Assembly (NCBI GenBank): GCA_017507005.1
Contig: JAFWBT010000031.1
Coordinates: forward strand, 1-64,000
Source: Clostridia bacterium
GTDB taxonomy: Bacteria > Bacillota > Clostridia > Christensenellales > Borkfalkiaceae
DNA: 64,000 nucleotides
Reading direction: 5' to 3'
Under the pieces are notes generated by a model that ran no database searches, was not told the origin of the DNA, and worked only from the letters and a program-made list of their open reading frames with translations. The translations under genes and the position numbers were made by a program. Shown in pieces: positions 53,923 to 62,867 of the stretch. Within the stretch, counting starts at the first letter, position 1, and each line of letters opens with the position of its first letter.

Positions 53923-54238
53923 GGGGATTGTGGATATTTTTACAACCTTTTGACCGATTGTCCAAAAGAAGAAAAAAAGACTGTAAAATTGGAAAAATTT
54001 TCTTTTTTTTGCTTTGTATTTATAAAAATAGGCGTACTATTGTCATATTTAATGGGCTATACTGTCTACAAAAACGAACAAATGTTCGTGTTTTTCATCA
54101 AAAAGTGGGCAGAGTGGACTTGCAAAAATATTTTTTGATGACATAATAAGCCCGTCTTTCGCAGGCGGCGGGTGTGCTGAGGCAGGGCGAGAAGAGAATA
54201 AATAGAAAAATAACGTGTGAAAAAGCGAGGTGAGATTT
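53923..54238. other. Host-prophage junction region, no gene
   Basis: AT-rich and without a credible ORF. It holds the LexA-type box at 54075-54088 and, after it, a plausible promoter TTGCAA-16-CATAAT (about 54119-54146) for the phage regulator. No integrase or tRNA was seen, so the attachment site cannot be placed from this window. Confidence 0.5.
54075..54088. promoter_or_regulatory. LexA (DinR) SOS box
   Basis: CGAACAAATGTTCG is a perfect match to the Gram-positive LexA box CGAAC-N4-GTTCG with the preferred central bases. Confidence 0.7.
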
Positions 54239-54755
54239 TTGGAGAATTATACGAAGGTGGTGCTGTATGCGTATCCGTTGTTGCGTACGGTGGGAGAAGA
54301 TTATGCGGAGCATATCCGCAATAAAGCGTTGCTTTCTTACGATAGCGCGATGACGACGGAGCGTTTGGCGGAGTATCTCGCGGAGGAAATTCTCTGCAAA
54401 GAACGGCTCGAGTGGCTGAAACGTACGGTGGAGGACGTTTTGTCAAGGCTTAGCGACGTGGAACGGACCTTGGTGGCGATACGATATTTTGGAAAAACGA
54501 AAAAAAGTGCGCCGATTCGTGCGGGGCAGAAACGGCGACGGGGACGATAAGGAGAAATGGAGCGAGCGGGCGTATTTTCGACGGCAGCAACGGTTGTCGG
54601 AAAAGGTGGGCGCGATGCTACGCGCAAGCGGATTGACAAAGGAGAAATATTTGCAGGAATTTGCTTCGTTGGAGATTTTTAAAAAGATACATCAATATAT
54701 CGAAGCGGGTAAGGATAGGAAAATTTCCTTGGACGAGCGCAGGTGGCTGAAATAA
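54239..54755 (+). pseudogene. ArpU/sigma-like phage late regulator, broken by a frameshift
   Basis: The first frame (to 54550) encodes about 80 residues ending in DVERTLVAIRYFGK, typical of phage sigma-like/ArpU proteins, and then runs into an unrelated Arg-rich tail. The next frame (to 54755) continues with SERAYFRRQQRLSEKVGAML, which is the expected second half. Removing one A from the run of seven at 54500-54506 joins them into about 172 residues. So it is an indel, an assembly error, or slippage. Start taken at TTG behind GAGGTGAG. It sits before the terminase as late regulators do. Confidence 0.7.
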
Positions 54756-54861
54756 GCCGATTATTGGGGGCTGGTTGTGATGCCTTGATTGCTCTTTTCG
54801 AGGCGTTTTGGCTTGGCGGATTTATTTGTTGGCAGATTTATTTGGTGCTTGGCGGATTTGG

Positions 54862-55719
54862 TTATTCGTCCGTTTCGTACGGGGGACGGCGGGGAGGCTT
54901 TAAAATGAGCGCGGCGAGAATAGGTACGAGCAGGCATAACGCGACGAGGATACCGATTTGCGCTGGGGAGGACGCTGATTTTTCTGATTTTGCAGAAGCG
55001 TTGGGTTGTGAGGACGAGGCGTTTTGCGCGAGATAGTCGGCATATTCGGGGTTTTCTTCGTAATACAACGTGGTGGGTTTGGGGATATACCCGAACGAAT
55101 CGCCGCGCAGGACGTAGCAATAGAGCTGTGCGCCGATACGAAAATCGCCGTAGTAGACGCAAGAGATAGTGATTTGGTCTAAAATCGCGGAATCGGCGTG
55201 CTGGGCGTCGCCGTTTATGTAGTAGTGCGCGTCGAAAACGTAATATAGATAGGGGCGTTTGGGGACGTAGTCAACAAAGGTGAGTTGTTCGGTTTTTGCG
55301 TAGCCCGTCAGGCGTTTTGCCGCGCCGTCGTCGTAGAGATATTCGACCTTGCAATAGTCGGCGCTGTATTCGAGGATTTTGACGTAATACGTTTTCGGCA
55401 GTAAAAAAATGCCGCGCGTTTCGTCGGGGGCGCTGCAAAAATACGTTTCGCTGTCTAAAATGCAGGCGTAACTGCTCGACTGGGGATAGGACGAGGTGGT
55501 TGTTGTTTTGGCGGTTTGGAGTATTTGGGCTGTTTGGGTTTGTTGGGTTGTTTTGGCGGTTTTGGACGAGGGGATTTGCGTGGTGGTTTGGTTGGCGATT
55601 TGGTTCGCGATAGGGCGTGAAAAGACGCCCGTGCCAAGATAGACGGGCGGAAAAACGCTAAAAAACAGCGTTAAAAAGTATAATATGGGCAGTAGGGCTA
55701 AAATCGTGCGTTTTTTCAT
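54862..55719 (-). CDS. Membrane-tethered SH3-like protein of unknown function
   Basis: 285 residues. An N-terminal helix (ILALLPILYFLTLFF) is followed by a Thr/Gln/Lys linker (about 40-75). Extracellular beta-rich SH3-like segments follow (YVKILEYSADYCKVEYLYDDG and, later, GDSFGYIPKP). A Ser/Ala linker and a C-terminal helix (IGILVALCLLVPILAALIL) end the chain. The GYIPK module plus C-terminal helix recalls the end of the protein at 51414. It lies between two phage genes but on the other strand, like a cargo gene. Not recognised. Confidence 0.65.
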   Translation of the reverse strand: MKKRTILALLPILYFLTLFFSVFPPVYLGTGVFSRPIANQIANQTTTQIPSSKTAKTTQQTQTAQILQTAKTTTTSSYPQSSSYACILDSETYFCSAPDETRGIFLLPKTYYVKILEYSADYCKVEYLYDDGAAKRLTGYAKTEQLTFVDYVPKRPYLYYVFDAHYYINGDAQHADSAILDQITISCVYYGDFRIGAQLYCYVLRGDSFGYIPKPTTLYYEENPEYADYLAQNASSSQPNASAKSEKSASSPAQIGILVALCLLVPILAALILKPPRRPPYETDE

Positions 55720-55798
55720 ATTCGTTTTTGGGTTTGGTGGTTTTTTAGAATAGTATAGCGGAAGTAGTATGGGCGGTTTTGGGAGATAAGAGGAGATT

Positions 55799-57235
55799 AT
55801 GAAAGAAATTGTAGAAAAGATACGCAGAATCGAGGAAGAACTGCGACGGCGCAGGGAAAACGATTTACTTGCCGCTTATAATATGGGCGAGAAAGTGCAC
55901 GAGAAACAGTTAGCTTTTCATAAGTGTCCAAAGCGGAATCGCTGGGTGTTCGGCGGAAATCGTTCGGGAAAGACAGAGTGCGGCGCGGTGGAGTGCGTGT
56001 ATATGGCGCGTGGGATACACCCCTATCGGGAAAATCGGCGAGACGTGTGTGGTTGGGTGGTGTCTCTTTCGGGGCAGGTGCAACGCGACGTGGCGCAGAA
56101 AAAGATATTGCGGTATTTGCGGAAGGACTGGATTGAGGAAATCGTGATGTCGAGCGGTAGGCGTGATGCGCCTGAGGACGGAATTATTGATTTTATCCGT
56201 GTGAAAAATGCCTTGGGCGGGAGCTCGGTGATTGGGTTTAAGAGCTGTGATCAGGGCAGGGAAAAGTTTCAAGGAGCGTCGCTGGATTTCGTTTGGTTTG
56301 ACGAAGAACCGCCTGAGGACGTGTATCGGGAGTGTCGCATGCGTGTTTTGGATAGGCGCGGGGATATTTTTGGGACGATGACGCCGTTGAAGGGGTTGAC
56401 GTTCGTGTATAATGAGATATTTCTCAATCGGCGGTGCGATCCTGAGGCGTGGTATGAGTTTGTGGAGTGGAGCGATAATCCGTATTTGGACGAGGAAGAG
56501 GTGCGCGTTTTGGAATCGGCGTTGGACGAGCGGACGTTGCAGGCGAGAAAGTACGGGCGGTTTTTACAGGCAGGCGAGGGGCTGGTGTATCCGGAATTTG
56601 ATGAGAATATACACGTAATCGAGCCGTTTTCGTTGCCGCCGGAGTGGCAGGATACCATTTCGATTGACCCTGGGCTGAACAATCCGTTGTCGGCGCATTG
56701 GTATGCGGTGGATTACGACGATAACGTGTACGTGGTGTTCGAGCATTACGAGGCGGGTAAGGACGTCGATTATCACGCGGCTGCGATAAAGAGTATTTGC
56801 GATAGGTTGGGCTGGAAACGGGACGCGCAGGGGCGTGTGCGGGCGTTGATTGACAGCGCGGCGAAGCAGAGGACTTTGGCAGGCGTTAAAAGCGTCGTGG
56901 AGCTGTTTTACGAACGTGGGATATTGGTGAATCCCGAAGTGGAAAAGGATTTATTTTCGGGGATCGCGCAGGTGAAGAGTTATCTTAATCAGAAAAACGG
57001 ACTGCCGAATATTTATATTTTTAATACTTGTCCGCATCTTATCAGCGAGCTGAAAGGGTATTACTGGGGGAGCGGCGACGTGCCGAGGAAGGTGAACGAC
57101 CATAGTCTAGATGAGATGCGGTATTATTTGATGACGAGGCCGAGAAAAACGCCTGAGCTGGAAAAGAAGAGTGATATTCAGAAAGATAAGGAAAGGCGGC
57201 TGAGAGGTATGAAAAAGAAGACGTTTGATTTTTGA
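55799..57235 (+). CDS. Phage terminase large subunit
   Basis: 478 residues. Walker A GGNRSGKTE (residues 52-60), Walker B LDFVWFDEEP, and the RNase-H-like nuclease part beginning SIDPGLNN with later Asp residues (ALIDSA; SLDEMRYYL). It packages phage DNA into the prohead. A ribosome site AGAGGAG lies upstream. It is the first clear structural/late gene and shows this region is a prophage. Confidence 0.95.
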   Translation: MKEIVEKIRRIEEELRRRRENDLLAAYNMGEKVHEKQLAFHKCPKRNRWVFGGNRSGKTECGAVECVYMARGIHPYRENRRDVCGWVVSLSGQVQRDVAQKKILRYLRKDWIEEIVMSSGRRDAPEDGIIDFIRVKNALGGSSVIGFKSCDQGREKFQGASLDFVWFDEEPPEDVYRECRMRVLDRRGDIFGTMTPLKGLTFVYNEIFLNRRCDPEAWYEFVEWSDNPYLDEEEVRVLESALDERTLQARKYGRFLQAGEGLVYPEFDENIHVIEPFSLPPEWQDTISIDPGLNNPLSAHWYAVDYDDNVYVVFEHYEAGKDVDYHAAAIKSICDRLGWKRDAQGRVRALIDSAAKQRTLAGVKSVVELFYERGILVNPEVEKDLFSGIAQVKSYLNQKNGLPNIYIFNTCPHLISELKGYYWGSGDVPRKVNDHSLDEMRYYLMTRPRKTPELEKKSDIQKDKERRLRGMKKKTFDF

Positions 57236-57399
57236 GGTGGATTATCGTTGGGTTGTGGTGGAGCGTAGTGGCGCTGTGGGGTGGGTGGGGTTAAAGGTGG
57301 TTTTATGGGGTGTTTTTGTGCAAGTTTTTTAAAACGGGGGTAGCAGGTATGCGATGAACGGTTTTGTAGTGGTGAAAGGAGGGCTGAAAAGGAGGACGT
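57236..57399. other. Short intergenic gap in the phage operon
   Basis: No gene. It contains a variant of the GGGGGCAGGTATG motif (CGGGGGTAGCAGGTATGCG, 57335-57353) and a ribosome-like AAAGGAGG for the next gene. Confidence 0.5.
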
Positions 57400-57849
57400 A
57401 TGCGTGAGAGAAAGAAGGAAGAAAAGCTTGGTGATGCGCTGTTGAAGGTGGCACTTGGATATCAAGTGGCGGAGGTGACGGAAGAATGCGCGGAGGTGGA
57501 CGGGGAACTGAAACTGACGAAGCGGAAAAAGACGAAGAAGGATATTCCGCCTGATTTGAAAGCTGTGCAGCTGTTGTTGGCGACGGACGGCAAAGAGGAC
57601 TATGGGAACTGGACAGACGAGAAATTGGAGACGGAGAAAAGTAGGCTACTCTCGGCGTTGCAAGACGGCGTAAAAAACGAGGCGAAAAGCGAGGCGCAAA
57701 GTGGACTGAAAACAGAGGCGAAAAATGCAGAAGAAGAAAGCGTTGAAAAAACGTCAAAAACGGAAAATGGGGAGGGCATGGTCGAGGTGAAAGCGAAAAA
57801 GCCGCGTCCAAAACCGAGAAAAAGAGTGGTGAGAAAGACCAAAAATTAA
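57400..57849 (+). CDS. TerS-like phage protein
   Basis: 149 residues. The N-terminal half (LLKVALGYQVAEVTEE ... DIPPDLKAVQLLLA ... NWTDEKLE) resembles the conserved C-terminal part of small terminase subunits (GYEY...VPPD..A..FWL). The HTH part of such proteins is missing. The C-terminal half is Glu/Lys-rich and ends in a basic tail. It lies between terminase large subunit and portal. It may be a truncated or displaced small terminase or a portal-associated protein. Confidence 0.55.
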   Translation: MRERKKEEKLGDALLKVALGYQVAEVTEECAEVDGELKLTKRKKTKKDIPPDLKAVQLLLATDGKEDYGNWTDEKLETEKSRLLSALQDGVKNEAKSEAQSGLKTEAKNAEEESVEKTSKTENGEGMVEVKAKKPRPKPRKRVVRKTKN

Positions 57850-57864
57850 GGAGGAAATAGGTGT

Positions 57865-59727
57865 ATGACGAAAGCGGAAGAAACGGAAGAAAAGACCACG
57901 CGAGAACGCGAGGAAGAACGGATTGCGAGAGAGGTGACGGAGGATTTTCTCAAACGACGTGAGGAAAGACGGTCGGTGGAGAACGGTTGGCTGTTGAATA
58001 TCAATTTTTTTAGCGGAAATCAGTACTGTGACGTTTCGCCTTTGGGCGGCGTGGTGGAAGAGGACAAGCGTTTTTATTGGCAATCGCGCAGGGTGTTTAA
58101 TCATATCGCGCCGACGATTGATTCGAGAATTGCGAAGCTGGAAAAGATGAAGCCAGAATTGCGTGTGCGTGCGTTTTCGGACGAAGACGGGGACGTGCAG
58201 GCGGCGAAGTTAGCGACGGACGTTTTGAAATACGTGCAGGAAAGAATTGGCCTACGCGAGACGGTGTCCAAGGCTATGGTTTGGTCGGAGACCTGCGGTA
58301 GCGCGTTCTATAAGGTGGTATGGGACGAAAAGGGTGGACGTCAAGTGGCGGTGGATTTGGAAGAAAAGCCCGTGTTTGAGGGCGAGGCGCAGGTAATTGC
58401 CGTGCCGCCGTTTGAGATTTTTCCCGACCGTTTGGACGCGGAAGATTTGGAAAGCGTGGGGAGTTTGATTCACGCGCAGGCGGTATCAGTGGAATATATT
58501 ATGGAAAAATTCGGCGTGGCACTTGAAGGCGGCGACGTTTCGAGTATGCTGGTGCGTAGTGAGCCTGCGGCGGGAAAATTGCCGACGGAAGGGACTTCGA
58601 TGCGTAATATGACATTGAAAAACGCGGAAATTTTGATTGAGCGATATACGAGGCCGAATAGTGAATTTCCAAAGGGTAGGCTGGAAATCGTGGCGGGTGG
58701 AAAGCTGCTGTACGTGGGGGATTTGCCTTACGTGAACGAGGAGCGTGGACAGCGCGGTTTTCCTTTCGTTAAGCAGGATTGTTTGCGTTTGCCCGGGGCG
58801 TTTTTTGCGAGCAGTGTAATCGATCGGTTGATTCCCGTGCAGAGAGCGTACAACGCTGTGCGAAACAGAAAACACGAGTTTTTGAACCGCTTGTCGATGG
58901 GCGTTTTGACTGTTGAGGACGGTTCGGTGGATACCGAAGAATTGGCGGAAGAAGGCTTGTTACCTGGGAAGATTTTGGTGTATCGACAGGGCGGAAAAGC
59001 GCCTGAAATGCTCGATTGCGGCAATGTGCCGACGGAATTTAAGGACGAGGAAGAGTGGCTGGAAAAGGAATTTGCGCTGATTAGCGGCGTGAGTGATCTT
59101 TCGCAAAATTCTACGCCTGCGAGAGTGACGAGTGCGACGGGGTTGCAGCTCTTGTTGTCGCAGGACGAATCGAGATTGTCGGCGACGGTGGCGAGCATTG
59201 AGCGCGCGATGAAGGAAGTGGGCAGACAGATTTTGCGTTTGTATCGACAGTTTGCGGGGACGGCTAGGCTGATGACGCTGACGGGCGAGAACAGAAAGAC
59301 GCAGGTGTATTATTTTAACGCGGCGTCTTTGGCGGTGAACGACGTGCAGTTTGAATCGCAGGAAGCCGTGACGCCCGAAGAAAAGCGCGCGACGCTGTTG
59401 AAACTGTACGAGGCGGGCTTGTTGACGGATGACGAGGGGAAGCTTACGGCGGAGAACAAGAATCGTATTTTGGAGGCGTTTGGGTTTGGCGGATACGAAA
59501 ACGCGAAGGATATTTCGGCGTTGCATATCGCGAAAGCGGCGGAAGAAAATATCGGCATAAAGCAAGGCGAGGAAATTGCGCCGGATGAATATGACGACCA
59601 CGGGTTGCATATCCGCGAGCATACGAGATTTTTGCTGTCGGCGGAGTTCCGTTCGGATAAGAAAAACGGGGAATACAAGCAAAGATTTTTGGCGCATATT
59701 CAGGCGCATAAAAGAGCGCAAAAATAA
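57865..59727 (+). CDS. Phage portal protein
   Basis: 620 residues with the layout of P22-type portals: acidic/basic N-terminus, NFFSGNQYCDVSP near 50, PFEIFPDR in the clip region, RLPGAFFASSVIDRLIPVQRAYNAVRNRKHEFLNR, and a long helical C-terminus. The portal is the dodecameric ring at the head vertex through which DNA is packaged. AAGGAGG precedes the start. Confidence 0.88.
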   Translation: MTKAEETEEKTTREREEERIAREVTEDFLKRREERRSVENGWLLNINFFSGNQYCDVSPLGGVVEEDKRFYWQSRRVFNHIAPTIDSRIAKLEKMKPELRVRAFSDEDGDVQAAKLATDVLKYVQERIGLRETVSKAMVWSETCGSAFYKVVWDEKGGRQVAVDLEEKPVFEGEAQVIAVPPFEIFPDRLDAEDLESVGSLIHAQAVSVEYIMEKFGVALEGGDVSSMLVRSEPAAGKLPTEGTSMRNMTLKNAEILIERYTRPNSEFPKGRLEIVAGGKLLYVGDLPYVNEERGQRGFPFVKQDCLRLPGAFFASSVIDRLIPVQRAYNAVRNRKHEFLNRLSMGVLTVEDGSVDTEELAEEGLLPGKILVYRQGGKAPEMLDCGNVPTEFKDEEEWLEKEFALISGVSDLSQNSTPARVTSATGLQLLLSQDESRLSATVASIERAMKEVGRQILRLYRQFAGTARLMTLTGENRKTQVYYFNAASLAVNDVQFESQEAVTPEEKRATLLKLYEAGLLTDDEGKLTAENKNRILEAFGFGGYENAKDISALHIAKAAEENIGIKQGEEIAPDEYDDHGLHIREHTRFLLSAEFRSDKKNGEYKQRFLAHIQAHKRAQK

Positions 59728-59783
59728 CGCGCGGCGTTAAAAAGAAAGTGAAAAAAGTGAAATAAAAAAGGAGGAGAGAGGAT

Positions 59784-60644
59784 ATGAAAACAGAGGAGAA
59801 CGTTTGCGTGGAAACGTCCCAGACGGAGGAGATTGCAGCGGCAAAGACAGGCGAGAGGGAAGAAAAAATCGGTCTGAAAGATGCCTCGACGGTGCTGGGG
59901 AAGTTTAAGGACGTGGACGCCCTTGCGAGGGCTTACGGCGCTTTGGAAGCGGAATTTACGAGGCGAAGTCAGCGTTTGAAGGAACTGGAGCGTGAGACGG
60001 AAAATTTTCGAGGGAAAAGGAACGGCGAGGGTTCGGGGGTGGAAAAACTCCGTAAGAACGCTGCTGTGAAGAGGGCGCAGGCGCGCGCGTTTGACGCGTT
60101 CGTGGCGGAGGTGAACGATGCGGCGAAGGGGAAAAACGTGGCGAGTGCTGTGGAAAAGGATGCTCGAAAACCCGTTGGCGAAGGGTGCGAAAATGTTGGG
60201 GAGAGCGACGTGGACGTAGAAAATGCGGCTGTGGGCTTGGTGATGGAAAGCGGCGCGAAAGAGGGGAACGGCGCGGCTGTGGATACGGCTGTGGATACGG
60301 CTATGGATACGGTTTTGACGACGGAGGCGCAAAAAACGGAGGATCGGACGGCAACGGGAAACGTTGACGGGACTTTGCAGGAGGACGTCTTGAAAGAGAC
60401 GGCGTCCGTCGCGGAAAACGGAACGGAAACGCTTTCGGCGGAGGAACTGTACGCGCAGGCTGTAAAAAATGAGGACGTGCGGCTGAAAATCATTGGCGAA
60501 TATCTTGTTTCTTTGGGAAAGAGCGGCGCGCCCGTAACGGCGAGCGGTTTGGGTGCGATTGCAGCGCCACCCTTAAAAGCCAGAACGGTGGGAGATGCCG
60601 GTGTTATGGCTTTGAGGTATTTTAAAAAGGGTGCTGTTGAGTAA
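59784..60644 (+). CDS. Probable phage scaffolding protein
   Basis: 286 residues, highly charged and Ala/Glu-rich with predicted helices and low-complexity repeats (AVDTAVDTAMDTV). It has a conserved-looking start (LGKFKDVDALARAYGALEAEFTRRSQRLKELE) as in scaffold or head-assembly proteins placed between portal and capsid genes. AGGAGAG precedes the ATG. Identity is inferred from composition and position. Confidence 0.65.
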   Translation: MKTEENVCVETSQTEEIAAAKTGEREEKIGLKDASTVLGKFKDVDALARAYGALEAEFTRRSQRLKELERETENFRGKRNGEGSGVEKLRKNAAVKRAQARAFDAFVAEVNDAAKGKNVASAVEKDARKPVGEGCENVGESDVDVENAAVGLVMESGAKEGNGAAVDTAVDTAMDTVLTTEAQKTEDRTATGNVDGTLQEDVLKETASVAENGTETLSAEELYAQAVKNEDVRLKIIGEYLVSLGKSGAPVTASGLGAIAAPPLKARTVGDAGVMALRYFKKGAVE

Positions 60645-60647
60645 ATG

Positions 60648-60668
60648 GGCATACCATGTACGCGTTGA
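60648..60668 (+). repeat. Copy of the GCATACCATGTACGCG element
   Basis: GGCATACCATGTACGCG followed by TTGAAGTGTG, right after the scaffold stop. Same family as 13178 and 62251. Confidence 0.6.
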
Positions 60669-60776
60669 AGTGTGTTTTGAGGGCGTAGGGGTGAATTGCA
60701 AAAGCGGGTTTTGCGTGAATTGCAAGGCATTTGCCTTGCGTTGCGGCAGTATTTGTATGAGATTGCTTCGCTACGC

Positions 60777-61006
60777 TCGCAATGACAAGATGGGACTTTG
60801 TCAAGATGCAACGGAACGTTGCCTCGCAATGACAAGATGGGACTTTGTCAAGATACAACGGAACGTTGCCTCGCAATGACATAGGATTTGGTCAAGATGC
60901 AACGGAACGTTGCCTCGCAATGACAGGATAGGATTTGGTCAAGATGCAACGGAACGTTGCCTCGCAATGACAGGATAGGATTTGGTCAAGATGCAACGGA
61001 ACGTTG
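60777..61006 (+). repeat. Five-unit hairpin repeat array
   Basis: Five units of 44-47 bp start TCGCAATGAC at 60777, 60824, 60871, 60915 and 60962. Each carries the perfect hairpin GCAACG-GAA-CGTTGC (degraded at the very end of the last). Units differ in a few bases. This type of repeat is widespread in draft bacterial genomes; here it interrupts the phage operon. Confidence 0.9.
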
Positions 61007-61046
61007 TATGGTATGCAAAAAGTAATATGAAAAAGGAGAAATTTTT

Positions 61047-62213
61047 ATGATAACTATTCAGACTGCGGATAACGCATTGAAATCTTTTTATTTGGACGCG
61101 GTGGCGGAGGCTTTGAACACGAAAACAAACCCTCTGTTGGCGCAAATTGAAAAAACAACTGCGGACGTTACGGGTAAAGACGTCAGAAAAGCAGTGAAAA
61201 TCGGCATTAACGGCGGTATCGGCGCGGGTAGCGAAACGGGCGATTTGCCTACCGCTTCTGCGAACGATTACGTGCAGTTTGTTGCTACATTGAAAAACCT
61301 TTACGGTACGATTGAAATTTCCGACAAGGCGTTGCGTGCGTCTGCGAACAACGAGGGCGCGTTCGTCAATCTTCTGAACGAGGAAATGCAATCTTTGATT
61401 AAGAGCGCGTCGTTTAACTTTGGTAGAATGCTCTTTGGTGACGGTAGCGGTAAGGTTGCGACGGTTAATTCCGTGGCGGATAATAACGTGCTTTACGTTG
61501 ACAACGTAAACGGACTCGCGGAAGGCATGATTGTTGATTTTTACAGCTCTACGGGCGAGGCGCTTGAAGACGTGCGCGAGCTGAAAATTCTTGCCGTGGA
61601 TAGGGAAGCGAAATCGATTAAGATGAGCGGCGCGTCGTTGTCGACCATTGATATTCCCATCGGTTCGGGCGTGTACGTACAATCTTCGTTCGGTCATGAG
61701 ATTACGGGGCTTGGCGCACTGTTCTCGAATAAGGATATTTACGGCGTTTCCAGAACGAAATCAGTGATGAAGCCGTATGCACAAGAAAACGTGGGCGCGA
61801 TCACGGAAGAAATTATCCAAAAAGCTATCGATACCATTGAGGAAAATTCGGGTAGCAAGGTGAATTTTATCGTTTGTTCTTGGGGGGTAAAGCGCGCGCT
61901 GGTGGCGTATTGCAGAGCGAATAATATTGCTTTGCCGACTGTGGAAGTGAACGGCTATAAGGCGTTGGAATTTAACGGTATTCCCGTAATGGCAGACCGT
62001 TTCTGTCCTAAGGGTACTATGTATCTTTTAAATACCGACGACTTTAAACTGCATCAGCTGTGCGATTGGCAGTGGTTAGAAGGGGAAGACGGGAAGATTT
62101 TGAAACAGATTCCCGGTAAGCCCGTCTATACGGCAACGCTCGTAAAATATGCGGAGCTTATGTGTGAACGTCCTTGCGGTCAGGGTAGACTTATCGAGAT
62201 CGACGAGGCGTAA
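61047..62213 (+). CDS. Phage major capsid protein
   Basis: 388 residues, HK97-fold-type coat protein by pattern: N-terminal arm (ALKSFYLDAVAEALNTKTNPL), then the GSETGDLPTASANDYVQFVATLKNLYGTIEISDKALRAS region typical of coat proteins, and a C-terminal part with RGKAL-like KYAELMCERP. Its codon use is like a highly expressed gene. AAAAGGAG precedes the ATG. Confidence 0.9.
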   Translation: MITIQTADNALKSFYLDAVAEALNTKTNPLLAQIEKTTADVTGKDVRKAVKIGINGGIGAGSETGDLPTASANDYVQFVATLKNLYGTIEISDKALRASANNEGAFVNLLNEEMQSLIKSASFNFGRMLFGDGSGKVATVNSVADNNVLYVDNVNGLAEGMIVDFYSSTGEALEDVRELKILAVDREAKSIKMSGASLSTIDIPIGSGVYVQSSFGHEITGLGALFSNKDIYGVSRTKSVMKPYAQENVGAITEEIIQKAIDTIEENSGSKVNFIVCSWGVKRALVAYCRANNIALPTVEVNGYKALEFNGIPVMADRFCPKGTMYLLNTDDFKLHQLCDWQWLEGEDGKILKQIPGKPVYTATLVKYAELMCERPCGQGRLIEIDEA

Positions 62214-62220
62214 AACGTTG

Positions 62221-62236
62221 ACGCTTTTTTAAGCGT
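62221..62236 (+). terminator. Weak hairpin after the capsid gene
   Basis: ACGCTT-TTTT-AAGCGT. It may limit transcription after the abundant capsid message; no T run, so confidence is low. Confidence 0.35.
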
Positions 62237-62250
62237 TTGAGTGGGGTTGG

Positions 62251-62284
62251 GGGTACCCATGTACGCGTTGAGTGCGTTTTTGGG
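62251..62284 (+). repeat. Copy of the CCATGTACGCG element
   Basis: GGGTACCCATGTACGCG followed by TTGAGTGCGTTTTT, i.e. the mini-hairpin ACGC/GCGT with a T run; flanked by GGGTAC on both sides. Confidence 0.6.
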
Positions 62285-62315
62285 TACTCCCGATTTTTAA
62301 AAAAAGGAGGTAGGT

Positions 62316-62867
62316 ATGACGGTAAAAGAAGTGGTGATTGCCGCGGCGACGTCGTTGGGGATCGGGAAATTTGTGCGTGAATATATCGAAGGTTCGTCTG
62401 TGTACGGTATGAAAAACACGGAATTATTGCTCGACTGCTATAATATGGTGGAGAACGAGTTGGCGTTGGATTATTTGCCTTTATATGCGGAGGAGGAAGT
62501 GGAAACGCAGACGGGGGTTGTTCCCTATTCCATTTTCAGCAGAAAAGCGGTGCGGATTTTGCGCGTGAGCGACGAGTGGGAGAATAGCGCGAAATTTACT
62601 TTGTTCCCTGAATATTTAAAAACGCAGCAGGGGAAGGTGAAGGTGGCGTATACGTACACGCCTGAAAAGAAAACGATTGACGATAACAGCGATTATTTGG
62701 TGCAGGCGTCCGTGCGGTTGTTGGCGTATGGGGTGGCTGCCGAATACTGCCTTGCCTCGGGGATGTACGAGGATGCGGCGGTGTGGGATAAAAAATATAA
62801 GGACGCAATCAACGCGGCGTATAAGGCGGCACCTTGTCGTAGATTGCAATCGAGATGGTGGGCGTAA
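62316..62867 (+). CDS. Phage head-tail adaptor (gp4/connector-like)
   Basis: 183 residues, mainly helical with the pattern of head-completion adaptors: EVVIAAATSLGIGKFVREY at the start, YNMVENELALDYLPL, then a basic C-terminus. It lies directly after the coat gene, the normal place for the protein that joins portal and tail. AAAAGGAGG precedes the ATG. Confidence 0.75.
   Translation: MTVKEVVIAAATSLGIGKFVREYIEGSSVYGMKNTELLLDCYNMVENELALDYLPLYAEEEVETQTGVVPYSIFSRKAVRILRVSDEWENSAKFTLFPEYLKTQQGKVKVAYTYTPEKKTIDDNSDYLVQASVRLLAYGVAAEYCLASGMYEDAAVWDKKYKDAINAAYKAAPCRRLQSRWWA

Larger units (their letters stand above)
60645..61046. other. Non-coding insert between scaffold and capsid genes
   Basis: 402 bases without a gene in an otherwise tight operon. 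From left: a GCATACCATGTACGCG element (60648), an inverted repeat GCAAGGC-ATTT-GCCTTGC (about 60722-60739), a GCTTCGCTACGCTCGCAATGAC lead-in, then the five-unit array. Confidence 0.8.

Noticed and set aside
60777-61006. CRISPR array
   Set aside because: The units abut one another with no unique spacers, and each is itself a palindrome-bearing repeat; no cas genes nearby.
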